From Lunularia cruciata (lineage: Eukaryota; Streptophyta; Marchantiopsida; Lunulariales; Lunulariaceae): 64,000 nucleotides of DNA. Positions 31,538 through 44,189 of the stretch are shown here, piece after piece. Every line of letters begins with the position of its first letter. Within the stretch, counting starts at the first letter, position 1. Made by a program: the position numbers and the translations under genes. The notes beneath the pieces were generated by a model. That model made no database searches, was not told the DNA's origin, and saw only the letters and a list, made by a program, of their open reading frames with translations. The stretch lies in contig OX419757.1 in the NCBI GenBank assembly GCA_948567375.1, positions 42,718,001-42,782,000 of the forward strand, given 5' to 3'.

Positions 31538-34400
31538 GTGTTTTTGGACGTGTTTCCGGATGATTTGCCAAAGGGATTACCCTTCGATCGTGGTATGCCC
31601 TTCAAGATTGAGTTATTACTAAGGAGTACTCCAGTGAGTAGACCAATCTATCGGCTCTCACCAAAGGAGTTGGAGGAGTTGCAAATAGTACTTATGGAGT
31701 TATTGGAGAAGGACTTCATATGACATAGTACCTCTTCTTGGGAAGCACCAATACTATTTGTTCCAAATAAGGATGGAGGACTTTGTTTTTGTATTGATTA
31801 ACATGGGCTCAATAAGCAAATAGTGAAGAATGCATATCCCTTGCCTTGGATTGATGACTTGCCTGATCAATTGAGTGGAGCACAATACTTTTCCAAGCTA
31901 GATCTTTGTAGCGGCTATTGGCAAATCCCCATTGATAGGGAGGATGTGCAAAAGCCGGCCTTTCGCACAAGGTATGGGCATTTTGAGTGGAGAGTTCTAC
32001 CTTTTGGGCTCACCAATGCTCCAATACTCCAACAATCTTCATGGATCACATGCATTGGGTGTTCGATGGACTATTGGATTGGTACGTGATGGTGTTCTTT
32101 GATGATATCTGAATCTATAGCAAGATAGAGGTAAAACACGTGAATCACGTATGAGAAGTCCTAAGATGACTATGATAATGGAAATTTTAATGCAAGAAGT
32201 CAAAGTGTGCCTTTTGGCAAAAGGAAGTTACCTTCTTGGAGCACAAGATCTCATTAGAGGGGATCAAGATGGAAGAGGAGAAAATCAAGGCTATTTTTGA
32301 TTGACCTACTCCAAAGGATACTACAGAAGTACAAGCATTTAATGGATTGGCCAATTTTTACCGATGATTCATCCATTATTATGCTCATGTGGCTGCACCA
32401 TTGACTGACTTCTTGGGGAAGGACTTGAGCTTTCAATGGACGACCAAGCACAAAGAAGCATTCCAAAAGTTGAAACATATGGCATCTTCAAGGCCCATTC
32501 TTCAACTATAGGATCCTCAGCTACACGGTGTGGTTGATTTTGATGCTTCTAACTTTGCAATTGGAGCCATGTTACAACAAGAATTCCTAGATGGACATCC
32601 TATTGCCTTGGTGTCTTGCTGATCCATATAGCTGAAAGAAACTACTCTGCTCGAGATAGAGAACAACTTGCAATGGTATATACCACCAAGATATGGAGGC
32701 ATTACCTCTTTGGGAAACAAGTGATCATACAAACTGATCACAAACCATTGTTGCAGACCTTACACTTGGAATACATGAAGAGTTGAAATTATTGATGGGA
32801 AGAACAACTCCAACTGTTTGACATCAAACTTGAGTACAAACCAGGTCGATTCCACATCATCCTTGATGCTTTATCATGACAACTTGATTTGAATCTCTTC
32901 TTCTCATCACAACGGCAATTTCAATGGTGTCAATTGACTCCAAGGTCCAAAACGAGCTTCAGTCAGCTCTACAACAAGATCCTTTCTTCCAAATGGTACA
33001 TGGTCACCTTACAACATGCAACAAGGAGTACAACACCTTCTCCATCAAGGAGGGCCATTTATTCCATGAGGACCAGATCTATGTTCTAGCCAAAGGAGAT
33101 CTTTGACTTGTGCACCGTCAAGAAGCCCATGATTTACCCATAGCTGGTCACATGGGTGTGGACAAGACCTTGGGTACCCTCCAACGTTGATGGTGGTGGC
33201 CCAACTTGACACAAGATGTTGGAATTTTTCCGATTGTGTGAGAGCTACCAATGTAACAAGGCCAACAACTAGAAGCCAAGTGGACTTCTTCAACCACTCT
33301 CCATTTCATCCGCTCGATGGGAGCATGTGAGCTTGGATCTACTCACATCCTTGCCCAAGACAAAGCAAGGACACACAACAATTGTGGTGTTTGTGGATAA
33401 GCTTAGTAAGCAAATCCAATTTGTACCAACCTGTGATACCGTGGATGCTCCAACCTTAGTGCACCTCTACTTCGACAATGTCTTCAAGCATCATGGGATG
33501 CCATGTGTATTCATCTCTGACCGTGATCCTTGATTTACCGGGAAGTTTTGGCAAGCACTCTTTGAGATACTTAGCACAAAGCTTGCTTTGTCCATGGCCT
33601 ATCATCCTCAAACTGATGGACAAACCAAACATGCAAATTGTACATTGGAGGATATGTTGCGTGCCTTTGTCAATTTCCACCATACCAATTGAGATTAATG
33701 TCTTGCAATTACAAAATTTGCCTAAAACAATTCTAAACAGGCAAGCATGGGATTTTCTCCTTTCTTTCTCAATTTTGGCCAAGATCCTCTTGTTCCAGAT
33801 TCTCTCTTGTTCCCCCTCTATCTCAAGTTCTTCATACTTCAACATTCTTGACCACTATATCCCAATCTCTTTAACAAGCCAAATCTCACCTCCTTGTTGC
33901 TCAGAATTGTCAAAAACAATATACAGACTACCATTGTCGTGATCTCACCTTTGAAGTTGGTGATGAAGTCATGCTATCCTCTAGTAACCTCCTTCTCCCA
34001 CTTGATACCCAAGTTTGTAAACTTGACCCTAATTGGATAGGACCCTTTGATGTTACCCAAATTGTCTCTCTTGTTGCTTATTGACTTGCCTTGCCTTGTC
34101 ATATGCATATCTATCTTGTCTTTCATGTTTCCAAGTTGAAACCCTTTGTTCCTAACCCCTCTTCCTTTTCCTTTTGAGTGCAACCTCCCCCTCTTCCTAT
34201 CTCTATCACTGATCATGAGGAGTACAAAGTTGATCGTATCCTTGCATGTCACTATATTCAATGAAACTGTCGATAACACACGGAGTACAAGGTCTTTTGG
34301 AAAGGGTATCCCCTTCATGATGCCACATGGGAACCTCTTTCTCACCTTTGGAATGCATAGACAGCCATCTAGGAGTTTGAAGCTTCATTGGCGATGAGGA
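31538..34400 (+). pseudogene. Gypsy-A2 RT, RNase H, integrase and chromodomain
   Basis: [48 protein letters not shown], then a broken catalytic block near 32080. RNase H DFDASNFAIGAML is near 32534. The integrase core contains KTKQGHTTIVVFVDKLSKQI near 33357. The chromodomain near 34225-34400 is fragmentary. Frame breaks every few hundred bases. Confidence 0.85.
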
Positions 34401-34426
34401 CGTTACCAACTAGCGGTAGGAGAATA

Positions 34427-34837
34427 TGTAACAATATGGAATTTAGCGACGAAGTTAGTAGGGCTAACAAAGTAGCAAATAAGACAAATTAGCCTAGAAT
34501 ATTCCAAAAGTAGCTAGAAAGCTTCTCAAGAAGCTTCTCGACTAGCTTAGCTTACATCTCAAGTAAATAGCTTCTAGAAGCTTCCAACTAGCTTAGCTTG
34601 CATGCCAAGTAGATAGCTTCTAGAAGGAAGCTTCTTGAGAAACTTCCTAGTTAACTTGGCTTGCACTCTAAGAAAGCAGCTCAAGGAAGCTTCTTGGGGA
34701 GCTTTTCAAGGGACTTTTATGCTACCTATAAATACCAAAGCCAAAGCTCATGCTAGGCATTTGGAGTTTTCCCTCAGTCAAGTGTCCCAATGTGAGCTTC
34801 CATTCTCCTTTTTCTCTCCTTGGTCTTGGTTTTTTAG
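34427..34837 (+). repeat. 3' LTR of gypsy-A2
   Basis: Starts TGTAACAATATGG. It contains a perfect three-unit heat shock element TTCTAGAAGCTTC at 34572-34584 and TATAAATA near 34727. Confidence 0.88.
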
Positions 34838-35887
34838 AATACATGTTAATTTTTTTGAATATTAAACCCTCTCAACATGTTCACATACAAAAATGTAAGA
34901 CTACAAGGGATGTGTGGGGAAAGCTAAAGAAGTTCCACAAGCCAATAGGGGTCATCATAGAACTCTTCTTGCAAAATAAGCTCTACAATCTTTGTTGTAC
35001 CAAAGGTAATTTGATGGAAAGCTTTCTTCAAGAAAATTTTGATATTCAAGACAAATACATTGATTTTGGAGGTGAGATAAGTAAGAGAAGCATGGCATTC
35101 TTGGTACTCAATGCACTGCCAGAGTCATGGGATCCATTGGTCCAAGTCATTGGTTCTCAAAAAAAGGAGGAGATAATTGAGGAGTTCATGCAAGCTATAC
35201 TTCTTGAAGAGGAGTTAAGGAGAAAGGAGAGAGGAACTTTTCTATCCTCTACCTTGACAGTCAAATCAATGATAAAGCAACATCCAAAAGTGCATAATTG
35301 AAGAGGTTTGCAAAATCCAAAAGGGATGAAGAAAAGGACTAACAAGTCAAGAAGTATGTGCAAGGCATGTGGACGCAAGGACACTAGTCAAGCAATCATA
35401 GTTAGCTTACATTGTAGATGATTATATGTTGCAATCCATGATTACAAGCTGCAATCATGGATTGTAGCTTGTAATCAGCCATGCCGCTATGCTTGAATCA
35501 ACAATGCAATAGGTGTGCACATCTAAGGTGATAAGAGTAAGCTTCACAATTTTGATGAAAATGCTTACACACAGCTTCAAGGATATGATGGAGGTATCAA
35601 CCAATCCCATGGTTGAAGAGAAATATACCTAACCATTCTTGGTCCTAAGAGAGAAAGTGTACTAGTCATTATCCAAAATGTGCATTATGTTCTCGAAGCT
35701 CAATGATATACTATTATCTACAACAACTTTGTGTAAGAAGGGCTACAAGTTTAACTTTGATAAAAGGGGTATAGATTGGATTCTTCCTTCAAGAAAGCTT
35801 CTTTCACAAGGTGTAATAAATGGCACCACTTACCTAATGCCATGTAGGATTGAGGAAATTGCTATTGTATTGAGTTCAACTTCTTCA
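34838..35887 (+). pseudogene. Outer copia gag and protease
   Basis: Gag reads KTTRDVWGKLKKFHKPIGVI, VLNALPESWDPLVQVIG and ends in a Glu/Arg-rich tail, like copia UBN2-type gag. A zinc-knuckle start CKACGRKDTSQ lies near 35355. The protease to pre-integrase part has LLSTTTLCKKGYKFNFDKRG near 35710. It stops at the gypsy-A3 LTR. Confidence 0.88.
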
Positions 35888-36359
35888 TGTTAAAGACCAA
35901 GACCAAGGAGAGAAATAGGAGAATAGAAGATCACATTGGGACACTTGAGTGTGGGAAACTCCAAATGCCTAGAATGAGCTTTGGCTTTGGTATTTATAGA
36001 GAGTGTACAAGGCTCTTGAGAAGCTTCCTTGAACCGCTTTCTTGGAGTGCAAGTCAAGTTAACCGGGAAGCTTCTCAAGAAGCTTCCTTCTAGGAGCCAC
36101 TTACTTGGCATGCAAGCTAAGCTAATTAGAAGCTTCTAAAAGCTACCTACTTGGAGTGCAAGCTAAACTAGCTAGGAAGTTTCACAAGAAGCTTCCTAGA
36201 TGTTTTTGGAATATTCTAGGTTACTTTTGGCATATTTGCTACTTTTGTTAGCCTTAATTAACTTCATCATTAAACTCCATATTGTTACATATTCCCCATA
36301 GCTAGTTGGTGACATTCTCGTTGCCATTGAAGCTTCAAACTCCTAGATAGCCATTTTTT

Positions 36360-39300
36360 CATTCTATATATGAGAAAGAGGCTCCCAAGTGCCATCATAT
36401 AGGCAATACCCTTTCCAGAGGACTTTGTACTCTGAATGTTGTTGACAACCTTGTTGTAGGTGATGACGTGCAAAGATCTGATCAACTTCATACTCTTCAT
36501 GATCATTGATAAGGATGGGAGGAGAAGGAGGTTGGATGTGAGAGGAAAAAGAAGATGAGTTAGGAACAAAGGGTTTCAACTTGAAAATGTGAAAGACAAC
36601 GTGGATACACATATGACAAGGCAAGGCAAGGCAAGTCGATAAGCAATAGGAAAAATGATTTCATCAAAGAGTCTTATCCAATTAGGAGCAAGTTTACAAA
36701 CTTGGGTATCAAGTGTAAGGGGTAGGTTATTGGACAAGAGCATGACTTTATCACCAACTTGAAAGGTGAGATCATGACAATGGTGGTCTATATATTGTTT
36801 TTGATGATTTTGAGCAACAAGGAGATGAGATGTGGCTTGTTGAAGAGATTGGGATATGGTGGTCAAGAAGGTGGAAGAAAGAGAGAGATGAGATGGAGGA
36901 AGAGCAAGAAGGGAATATGGAACAAGTGGATCTTGGTCAAACTGAAGGAAGAAAGGAGAGAATTTGATGCTTGCATGTTTGGAATTATTGTATGCAAACT
37001 CCACAATTGCAGGACATTCATCCCAATTGGTATGGTGAATGTTGACAAAGATACAAAGCATATCCTCCAAGGTGCAATTTGCATGTTCAATTTGTCCATC
37101 AGTTTGAGGATGATAGGCCGTGGACAAAGCAAACTTGGTGCCAAGTATCTAGAAGAGTGCTTGCCAAAATTTCCAATGAATCAAGAATCACAATTAAAAA
37201 TGAGTACATAAGGTATCCCATGATGCTTGAAGACAATATCAAAGTAGATCTATGCCAATGTTGGAGCATCCACGGTATCAAAGGTTGGTGCTTAATGGAT
37301 TTTCTTACTAAACTTATCCATAAACACCACTATTTTTATGTGATATTGCTTTGTCTTGGGCAAGGATGTAATGAGATCTAAGCTCACGTGTTCCTAAGTA
37401 GATAGAATGGGGAGTGGTTGAAGAAGTCCACTCAATTTTTGGTTGCTATCCTTGTTACATTGGCAGCTCTCATATGATCAAATAAACTCTCAAACATTTT
37501 TTGCCATATTGGGCCACCACCATTGGCGTTGGAGGGTACCCAAGGTCTTATCTACACCTATATGACCAATGATTTGTAAGTCATGGGCTTCTTAGAGGCA
37601 CACAAGTCAAAGATCATCCTTTGCTGGAACATATATCTGGTCCTCATGGAATAGAAAGCCTTTCTTGAAAGAGAAGTTGTTGTACTCCTTATTACATGTT
37701 GCAAGACAATCTTGTACCATCTGAAAGAAGAAATCTTGTTGTAGAGTTGTCCTAAACTCAATTTGGACCTTGGAGTCTATTGACACCATCGTAATTACTG
37801 CCATGATGAGAGGAAGAGACTTCAAATTAGGTCACTATGATAGGGCATTAGAGATTACATGGAACTAATTGAGTTTTGTACTCAAGTTTGATGTCAAACA
37901 ATTAGAGTTGCTCCTCCCATCAATGATGTTGACCCTTCATATGTTCCAAATGTAATGTTTGCAACAAGGTTTTGTGATTGATTTGTATGATCATTTATTT
38001 TCTCAAGAGATAATGCCTCCAGGCCTTGGTGGTATATACCATTGCTAGTTGTTCTTGATCTCGTGTGGAGTAATTCCTTTTTGCAATGTTAATCTACAAG
38101 ACACAAAGGCAATGTGATGTAACCCATATGGGAATTCCTATTACAACACAACTCCAATGGCAAAGATAGAAGCATCAAAGTCAACCACATAAGGTAGTTG
38201 AGGATCATATGGGTGAAGAATGGGTCTTGAAGACACCATATATTTCACCTTTTGGAATACTTCTTCATGCTTGGCTGTCCATTGAAAGCTTGAGTTTTTC
38301 TCCAAGAGGTTGGTCAATGGTGTTGCCATGTGTGTGTAATAGTGGATGAATTGTCATTAAAAGCTTGTAAATCTATTAAATTTTTGCACCTTTGTGGCAT
38401 CCTTTGGAGTAGGCCAATTAGTAATGGCCTTGATTTTCTCCTCTTCCATCTTGATCCCTTTTAATGAGAACTTGATCCCTTTTGATGACCCAAGAAGGTA
38501 ACTTTCTTTGCCAAAAGGTACACTTTGACTTCTTTTAATAAAAATTTCCATTGATGTAGTCACCTTAGGACTTCTTGGATATGATTTTTATGTTCTACCT
38601 TTGTCTGCTATGGATTAAAATGTCATCAAAGAACACCACCACATACCAATCCAATAGTCCATCCAACACCCAATGCATCTGATCCATGAAGACTACTAGA
38701 GCTTTAGTGAGCCCAAAAGGTAGCACTCTCCATTCAAAATGCCCATACCTTATGCAAAAGGAAATCTTTTGCACATCCTCCCTATTAATGGGGATTTGCC
38801 AATAGCTATTGCAACAATCCAACTTGGAGAAGTATCATGCTCCACTCAATTGATCAAGCAAATTGTCAATTTGAGGCAAGGCAAGGCAAGTCATCAACCA
38901 AGGGATATACATTCTTCATTTGTTTATTGAACCCATGGTAATCAATACAAAACAAAGTCCTCCATCCTTCTTTGGAGCAAATAGTACTAATGCTCCCCAA
39001 GGAGATGCACTATGTCATATGAAATCCTTCTCCAACAACTCCATAAGTGTTCTTTGCAACTCCTCCAACTCCTTTGGTGAGAGCAAATAGATTGGTCTAC
39101 TCATTGGAGTAATCCCTAGAAATAATTCAATCTTGAAGGGCATATCAAGATTGAAGGGTAATCTTTTTGGCAGATCATCCAGAAACACGTCCACAAACTC
39201 TTGAACTATTTGATCAACCATTGCTTGATGAGGTCCTTCACACTCCTTAGATTCTCCTTGTGGAATTGGCTTGATCCAGACCGTGAAAACAAACTTATCT

Positions 39301-39428
39301 TCTTCCAAAGCTTGCTCTATAGCTACTTCATTGACAAACTTCATATCTAGGGACTTATCATCCTTCAAAGCTTGCTCTATGGCTACTTTCACAACAAACG
39401 TCACATCTTGGGACTTATCTTCCTTCAA
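36360..39428 (-). pseudogene. Gypsy-A3 RT, RNase H, integrase and chromodomain
   Basis: RT (39428-38595) runs from PFKIELFLGITPMSRPIY to YVVVFFDDIL, the FDD catalytic site intact. RNase H lies at about 38330-37950. The integrase runs to 36576 with STAYHPQTDGQIEHANCTLE and AIVEFAYNNSKH. The chromodomain reads SEYKVLWKGYCLYDGTWEPL near 36370-36530. This is the best preserved pol of the three A elements. Confidence 0.9.
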
Positions 39429-39545
39429 ACCTTTCTCTATGGCTATTTTCCTAAAAATTTCCCATCTTGGAACTTATCTTCCTTCAAAGCTTGCTCTATG
39501 GCTACTTTCCTAATAAATTTCCCATCTTGGGACTGATTATTCTTA
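39310..39545 (-). repeat. Four 60-bp linker repeats in gypsy-A3
   Basis: Units start SQDGKF, FQDGKF, SQDVTF and SLDMKF, each 20 codons and each ending in an EQAL-type block. The second contains a frameshift. The array ends at FTVWIKP. Confidence 0.85.
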
Positions 39546-39649
39546 GGTGTCTTACTCAAAGGTGCCACAACCTAATTAAAAATTCCTATCTTGGTATTGT
39601 ACTTGAATCTGTTGTCGTGTCCAATCAAATCAAACCTTATGACGTTCAA

Positions 39650-40930
39650 GCCAAAGCAAACCCAAAATGACATCATAGAGTAAATGTGCCACTACAAACC
39701 TCATACACGCCAAATACTCCTTCCCAATCCTAAATGTAATAGAATGTGAGGTATGGGATGCAAAAATTTTTTACCATCCACCATCATCAATCTGCTTCCA
39801 TCTACATGCTTGATAGGAATATGTAATTCCCTTACTAATTGCATGGACATACAATTCTCTAAACTTCTAGAATCAACCAAAATCCTACAATCACAACCAT
39901 ATATCATACCTTGTAGGTGAAGCAAAGTTACATAGGTTGAGACTTCAATCCTATTGGAACTAATCAAGTTAACAATAGACGGCTTAAAAAAATCATATTG
40001 GGATTCCTCGTTTCCTTGATCATTTTGGTCCACAAACTCCATCTGGGCAACTTATCGAGGTTGCTCATTCTTTAGTGGAGATTCAACAATGTGATGTCTA
40101 ATTTGGTGACAATAGAAACAACCACCATTTTGTCCCAATTTTTCTCTATCTATGGTGCCAAGTGGTATCTGTTGAATGGCATCAATTTCCATTGATGTTG
40201 TCTCCTCTACCCATGTATAGTGTATTGGTAGGTTTTGTGGAGGTCAAGACCAAGTTGTTGCAACCAAGGAATCAAAGCGTTTGGTCAACTGCATGGCTTC
40301 CTTCAAGTGTTGTGGCTCTCACATAATTACCTCTAATTTGGTTTGTGACTTCAAGCCTCTCACAAATTGATCCAGAGCTTCACTTTCTAGTATATCTGCA
40401 ATTTGCATGATTGTGTTCTAGAATTGCATGATGTAACTTCTTACAAAGCCAATCTGCTTCAACTTTACCAACCTATCTTGTGCAACTCGTGTGACATTTA
40501 TAGCTTGGAATCAACCAATTATTGCAATATTGAATTCTGCCCAACTCAAGACTGGTGTAACAAATTGCCGTTCAGCTCACTCCACTCAAAATCACCACCA
40601 TAGCTTTGTTACTCCATCAAATTGGCTAGAAGCCAAGAAATTTTTTTCTATTCATCTTGAAGATTGGTAGCTTCAAAATAATGTTCAAAGTCAAATACAA
40701 AATTCTCCATTGCACTTGGAAGACTCTTGCCTTCAAATACCTTAGGGTTTGGAAATCTGATTTGGTCTTCTCTTTCTCAAATTGGTGCTCTGTTTATGTG
40801 CTCTTGCCGTTGATGATCTCATTCATCCAACAGTCAAGTAAGGTGCTTGATTTTTTACTACATAGCAATGATAATCTTGGGCATTGTTGCCTTGGCTACT
40901 ACTCTATCTCACTAATCCCAATTTATCTAA
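39650..40930 (-). pseudogene. Gypsy-A3 gag, knuckle and protease
   Basis: Gag occupies about 40930-40200. The knuckle is near 40070-40130 on the - strand. The protease (40042-39650) has VDSRSLENCMSMQL, where the catalytic Gly of DSG has become Arg. Confidence 0.8.
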
Positions 40931-41613
40931 TTTATTAACACATAGATGCAACATGTCCACTATTCTCCATAAGTTACACCCGGAAGTACCAAGGGTTCCA
41001 TAGACAAGGTGATTGCATTCAAAAAAATCTACCCAAAGTGTGAGGTGATGAACTATGTGAACTGATGCTTGGTTAATACTTGGACACAAAAATCCCAATG
41101 GTTTGGTGGAAATGGATTTGGTGATCTATAAAGTTCATCCATCCCATTCTTGCTCTAATATCAATGTAAAAGACCAAGACTAAGGAGAGAAATAGGAGAA
41201 TGGAAGATCACATTGGGACACTTGAGTGTGGGAAACTCCAAATGCCTAGCATAAGCTTTGAACTTTGGTATTTATAGAGAGCATACAAAGTTCTTGAGAA
41301 GCTTTTCAAGAAGCTTCCTTGAGCAGTTTTCTTAGAGTGCAAGCCAAGTTAAGCGGGAAGCTTCTCAAGAAGCTGCCTACTTGGCATGCAAGCCAAGTTA
41401 AGCGGGAAGCTTCTCAAGAAGCTGCCTACTTGGCATGCAAGCCAAGCTAATTGGAAGCATCTAGAAGCTACCTACTTGAGGTGCGCAAGATAAGCTAGCC
41501 AAGAAGCTTCCCAAGAAACTTCCTACATGAAATAGAATGTTTTAGGTTACTTTGGCCTATTTGCTAATTTGTTAGCCTTGACTAACTTCATTGCTAAACT
41601 CCATATTGTTACA

Positions 41614-44160
41614 CTTTAGGTTGAACACTCATGGAATGACGCCAAGCACTTGCACATGTCTTGATGCAATTCCATCTATGAAGTTGAAAGATTAGGTGCT
41701 ATAGATGGCTTGATAATCAAGGGAGATAAGAAAAGGATACCAACATGTGAGTCATGTATTGTTCAAAGAGTCATTGAGAACCTTTCCCAAGCATGTACAA
41801 ACATGCAAAGGGAGTGTTGGGTGTTGTTGTGTCAGATCTAGCATTCTTTGATTGAGCCAAATTTTGAAGTTTTGAAATTTTGGTCATGTGGATGGATGAG
41901 TACTCCGGTTAGTGTAACCTCTCATTCTTGCAAAGAAAGGACCAAGCCTCCAATGCTTATAGGGTTTGGGAAGTGGAAGCTCAAAGAAGAATTGGTAAAA
42001 AGGTAAAAAGCTTCCTCCTAGATCAAGGAACAAAGTACATGAATCGCAATCCTGGTTTATACTTCAAGGCCAAAGGTATTTGGCACATGACAACCTTCTT
42101 GTATACCCATGAGATTGTTAGAATGGTAGAGAAAATGAATCACACAATATTTCAAGCAATTCATACACTCCTTGATAAATGATAAGTTGGATCATTGGTA
42201 TTGAGTGTTTGTGGCTAAATATTTCATGTGGACTCACAATTGGATGAAACTCGCAACACTTCATGGAAAAATGCCGTACAAAGCATTCTATGGTGAGAAA
42301 CCATCTTTCACCTTAGCTTGCTAGTTTGGATGTGCAAGTGTGGTATCACATACCAAAGGAGAAGTATAGAAAACTAGATCCAAAAGAAAAGAAAGGGATT
42401 TGTGTTGGTTACTCTCACAAGGGATACAAGATCTTCAAACTTGAGTCTAGGTCAATTGAGATTCATAGAGATGTTAGATTTGTAAATTTAGTCATGAGTC
42501 ACACATATGCTATTTCCCAAGATACTCATGTGAGTGATGAAGAAACATATAATCAATTAATTGACTTAATTACTATATTGACTTCCCATACTAGTGACTC
42601 AAGTATACCTAAGTCGGGAGTACAAGAATCATAGGTCCAAGTGGATATTGACTCTCAAGAAGAGTTAAACACAACAAGTGGAGCTAAGATTGTTGCAAGT
42701 CAAGACCAATTAGCTGGCATTGCCAAAAATAGCTTCAACCAACCCTATCTCAACAATGGAGAGGTGAAAATATATGGATCTTGCCCAAATTGTGCAGGGT
42801 AGGCAAAATTGACATACATTGTGGATGGCGGATGATGATTTTGTGAGAAGAGTTTTTTCATGTTTTCATTGATTCATTTTGTCTTGTCCATGCAAGGCAA
42901 CATGCTGATGTAGACTCAATGATAGTCCAACAGACAATTGCCTCACCATTCAGCAAGGAGTGGAAGCATGCTATGGAAGAAGAGATCACCTCATTAATAG
43001 ATCATGGCATATGGGAGTTCACAACACTCCCTGATGGGAGAAAAGCTATGGATTCTAAGTGGGTTTTTCAAAGAAAAATTGCTACAAATGGTTCTATTGA
43101 GCAGTTCAAGGCCTGATTGGTGGCACAAGGCTACTCCAAGGTTGAAGTTATAGACTATCACAAAACTGTTGCACTTATAGCCCGCCTTGCTACAATCAAG
43201 TTTTTTGTTGCGATGGTCGTAACTCTAGGTTGGATAGCATGGGAACTCAATGTTATATCAACTTACTTGAATAGTGAGCTTAAGGAGAAGAGCATATTCA
43301 TGAAGGTCCTTGATGGCCTTGACGTTCTACCACAACAGAAGGGCAAGGTGTTAAGACTGTTTAAAACCCTATATGGTTTGAAACAAGCTGGAAGAGGTTG
43401 GAACAAAAACTTGGATGCATCACCTGTTAGCTTGGTTGAAAACGCTTATATTCTAATCCTTGCTTGTATGCTACTCAAGCATGAGAATGACTAGCTTCTT
43501 GGTGTTGAGGAAGCTTGATACTACCGGAGCTCCATGGGTTCACACCCATTTGGGTAGCACACGGTAAGAGATACGACATCACATTTTCATTTCAACATTT
43601 TGCGCAATTCCTATCATGTCCTTGTGTTTCTCATTTGCAAGGCATCAAGCGGATATGGAGATACTTGAAGGGGATAAAAGACTTGGTGTTGCAATACGGT
43701 AGCAAGAACACAAGTTTGCAGCTTGTTGGTTGTAGCGATGCAGAATGGGGTGGTTGTACAAAGACATGCTGTTCTGTGGGCAGTTATGCTTTTAAGTTGG
43801 GAGGTGCAGAAGTCACCTGGTCTAGCAAGAAGCAGTATACAATTTCAACATCATCAACCGAGTCTGAGTATGTGGCTGTCAGTATGGCTGCAAAGGAGGC
43901 CATCTGGCTTCAGAAAGTGTTGAGGGATTACCGGATAAAGCAATCCGATCCAACCCTCATTTATGAGAACAATCAGTCCTGTTGCCATAGCAAAGAATAC
44001 TGCACATCATGGTCTGTACCAAACACTATGATGTGCAACATCAGTTTATTAGGCAGTGTGTTGAGCATGGAGAGGAAGAGTTAGAGTCCTGTCCTACCAA
44101 AAGGATGGCAGTGGGACATATTCACTAAGGCACTTCCTAAGTCTCAATTTATAGCCTGTA
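41614..44160 (+). pseudogene. Outer copia integrase, RT and RNase H
   Basis: Pre-integrase and zinc finger HLHMS and IPTCESCIVQR lie near 41650-41775. The integrase is at 41928-42640 (GYKIFKLESRSIEIHRDVRF). RT begins at 42919 (MEEEITSLIDHGIWEF, DSKWVFQRK) and reaches LYGLKQAGRGWNK near 43400. The segment that should hold YVDD is then missing. RNase H resumes near 43640 with GCSDAEWGGCTKTCCSVGSY, STSSTESEYVAVS and KEAIWL. It ends DIFTKALPKSQF near 44140. Confidence 0.9.
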
Positions 44161-44189
44161 GAGATATGCTTGGTCACGTAACGTGAGAG

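Larger units (their letters stand above)
29203..34837 (+). mobile_element. Gypsy-A2: full-length Ty3/gypsy chromovirus inside outer copia gag
   Basis: LTRs are at about 29203-29612 and 34427-34837. The first four bases of the 5' LTR and the last bases of the 3' LTR are altered, so I cannot read the target duplication. The primer site TGGTATCAGAGC is perfect (29614-29625). Gag (29996-30535), a knuckle CFYCCQVGHHIIEF with its last Cys lost, protease, three linker repeats, RT, RNase H, integrase and chromodomain follow in the same order as A1, with many stops. Confidence 0.9.
35888..41613 (-). mobile_element. Gypsy-A3: full-length Ty3/gypsy chromovirus (reverse) inside outer copia pol
   Basis: LTRs at 41165-41613 (5') and 35888-36289 (3'). 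Target duplication CTTCA (35883-35887) versus CTTTA (41614-41618). Order as in A1, read on the - strand. Four linker repeats. RT keeps an intact catalytic block WYVVVFFDDILIHS. Stops and frameshifts elsewhere make it inactive. Confidence 0.93.
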
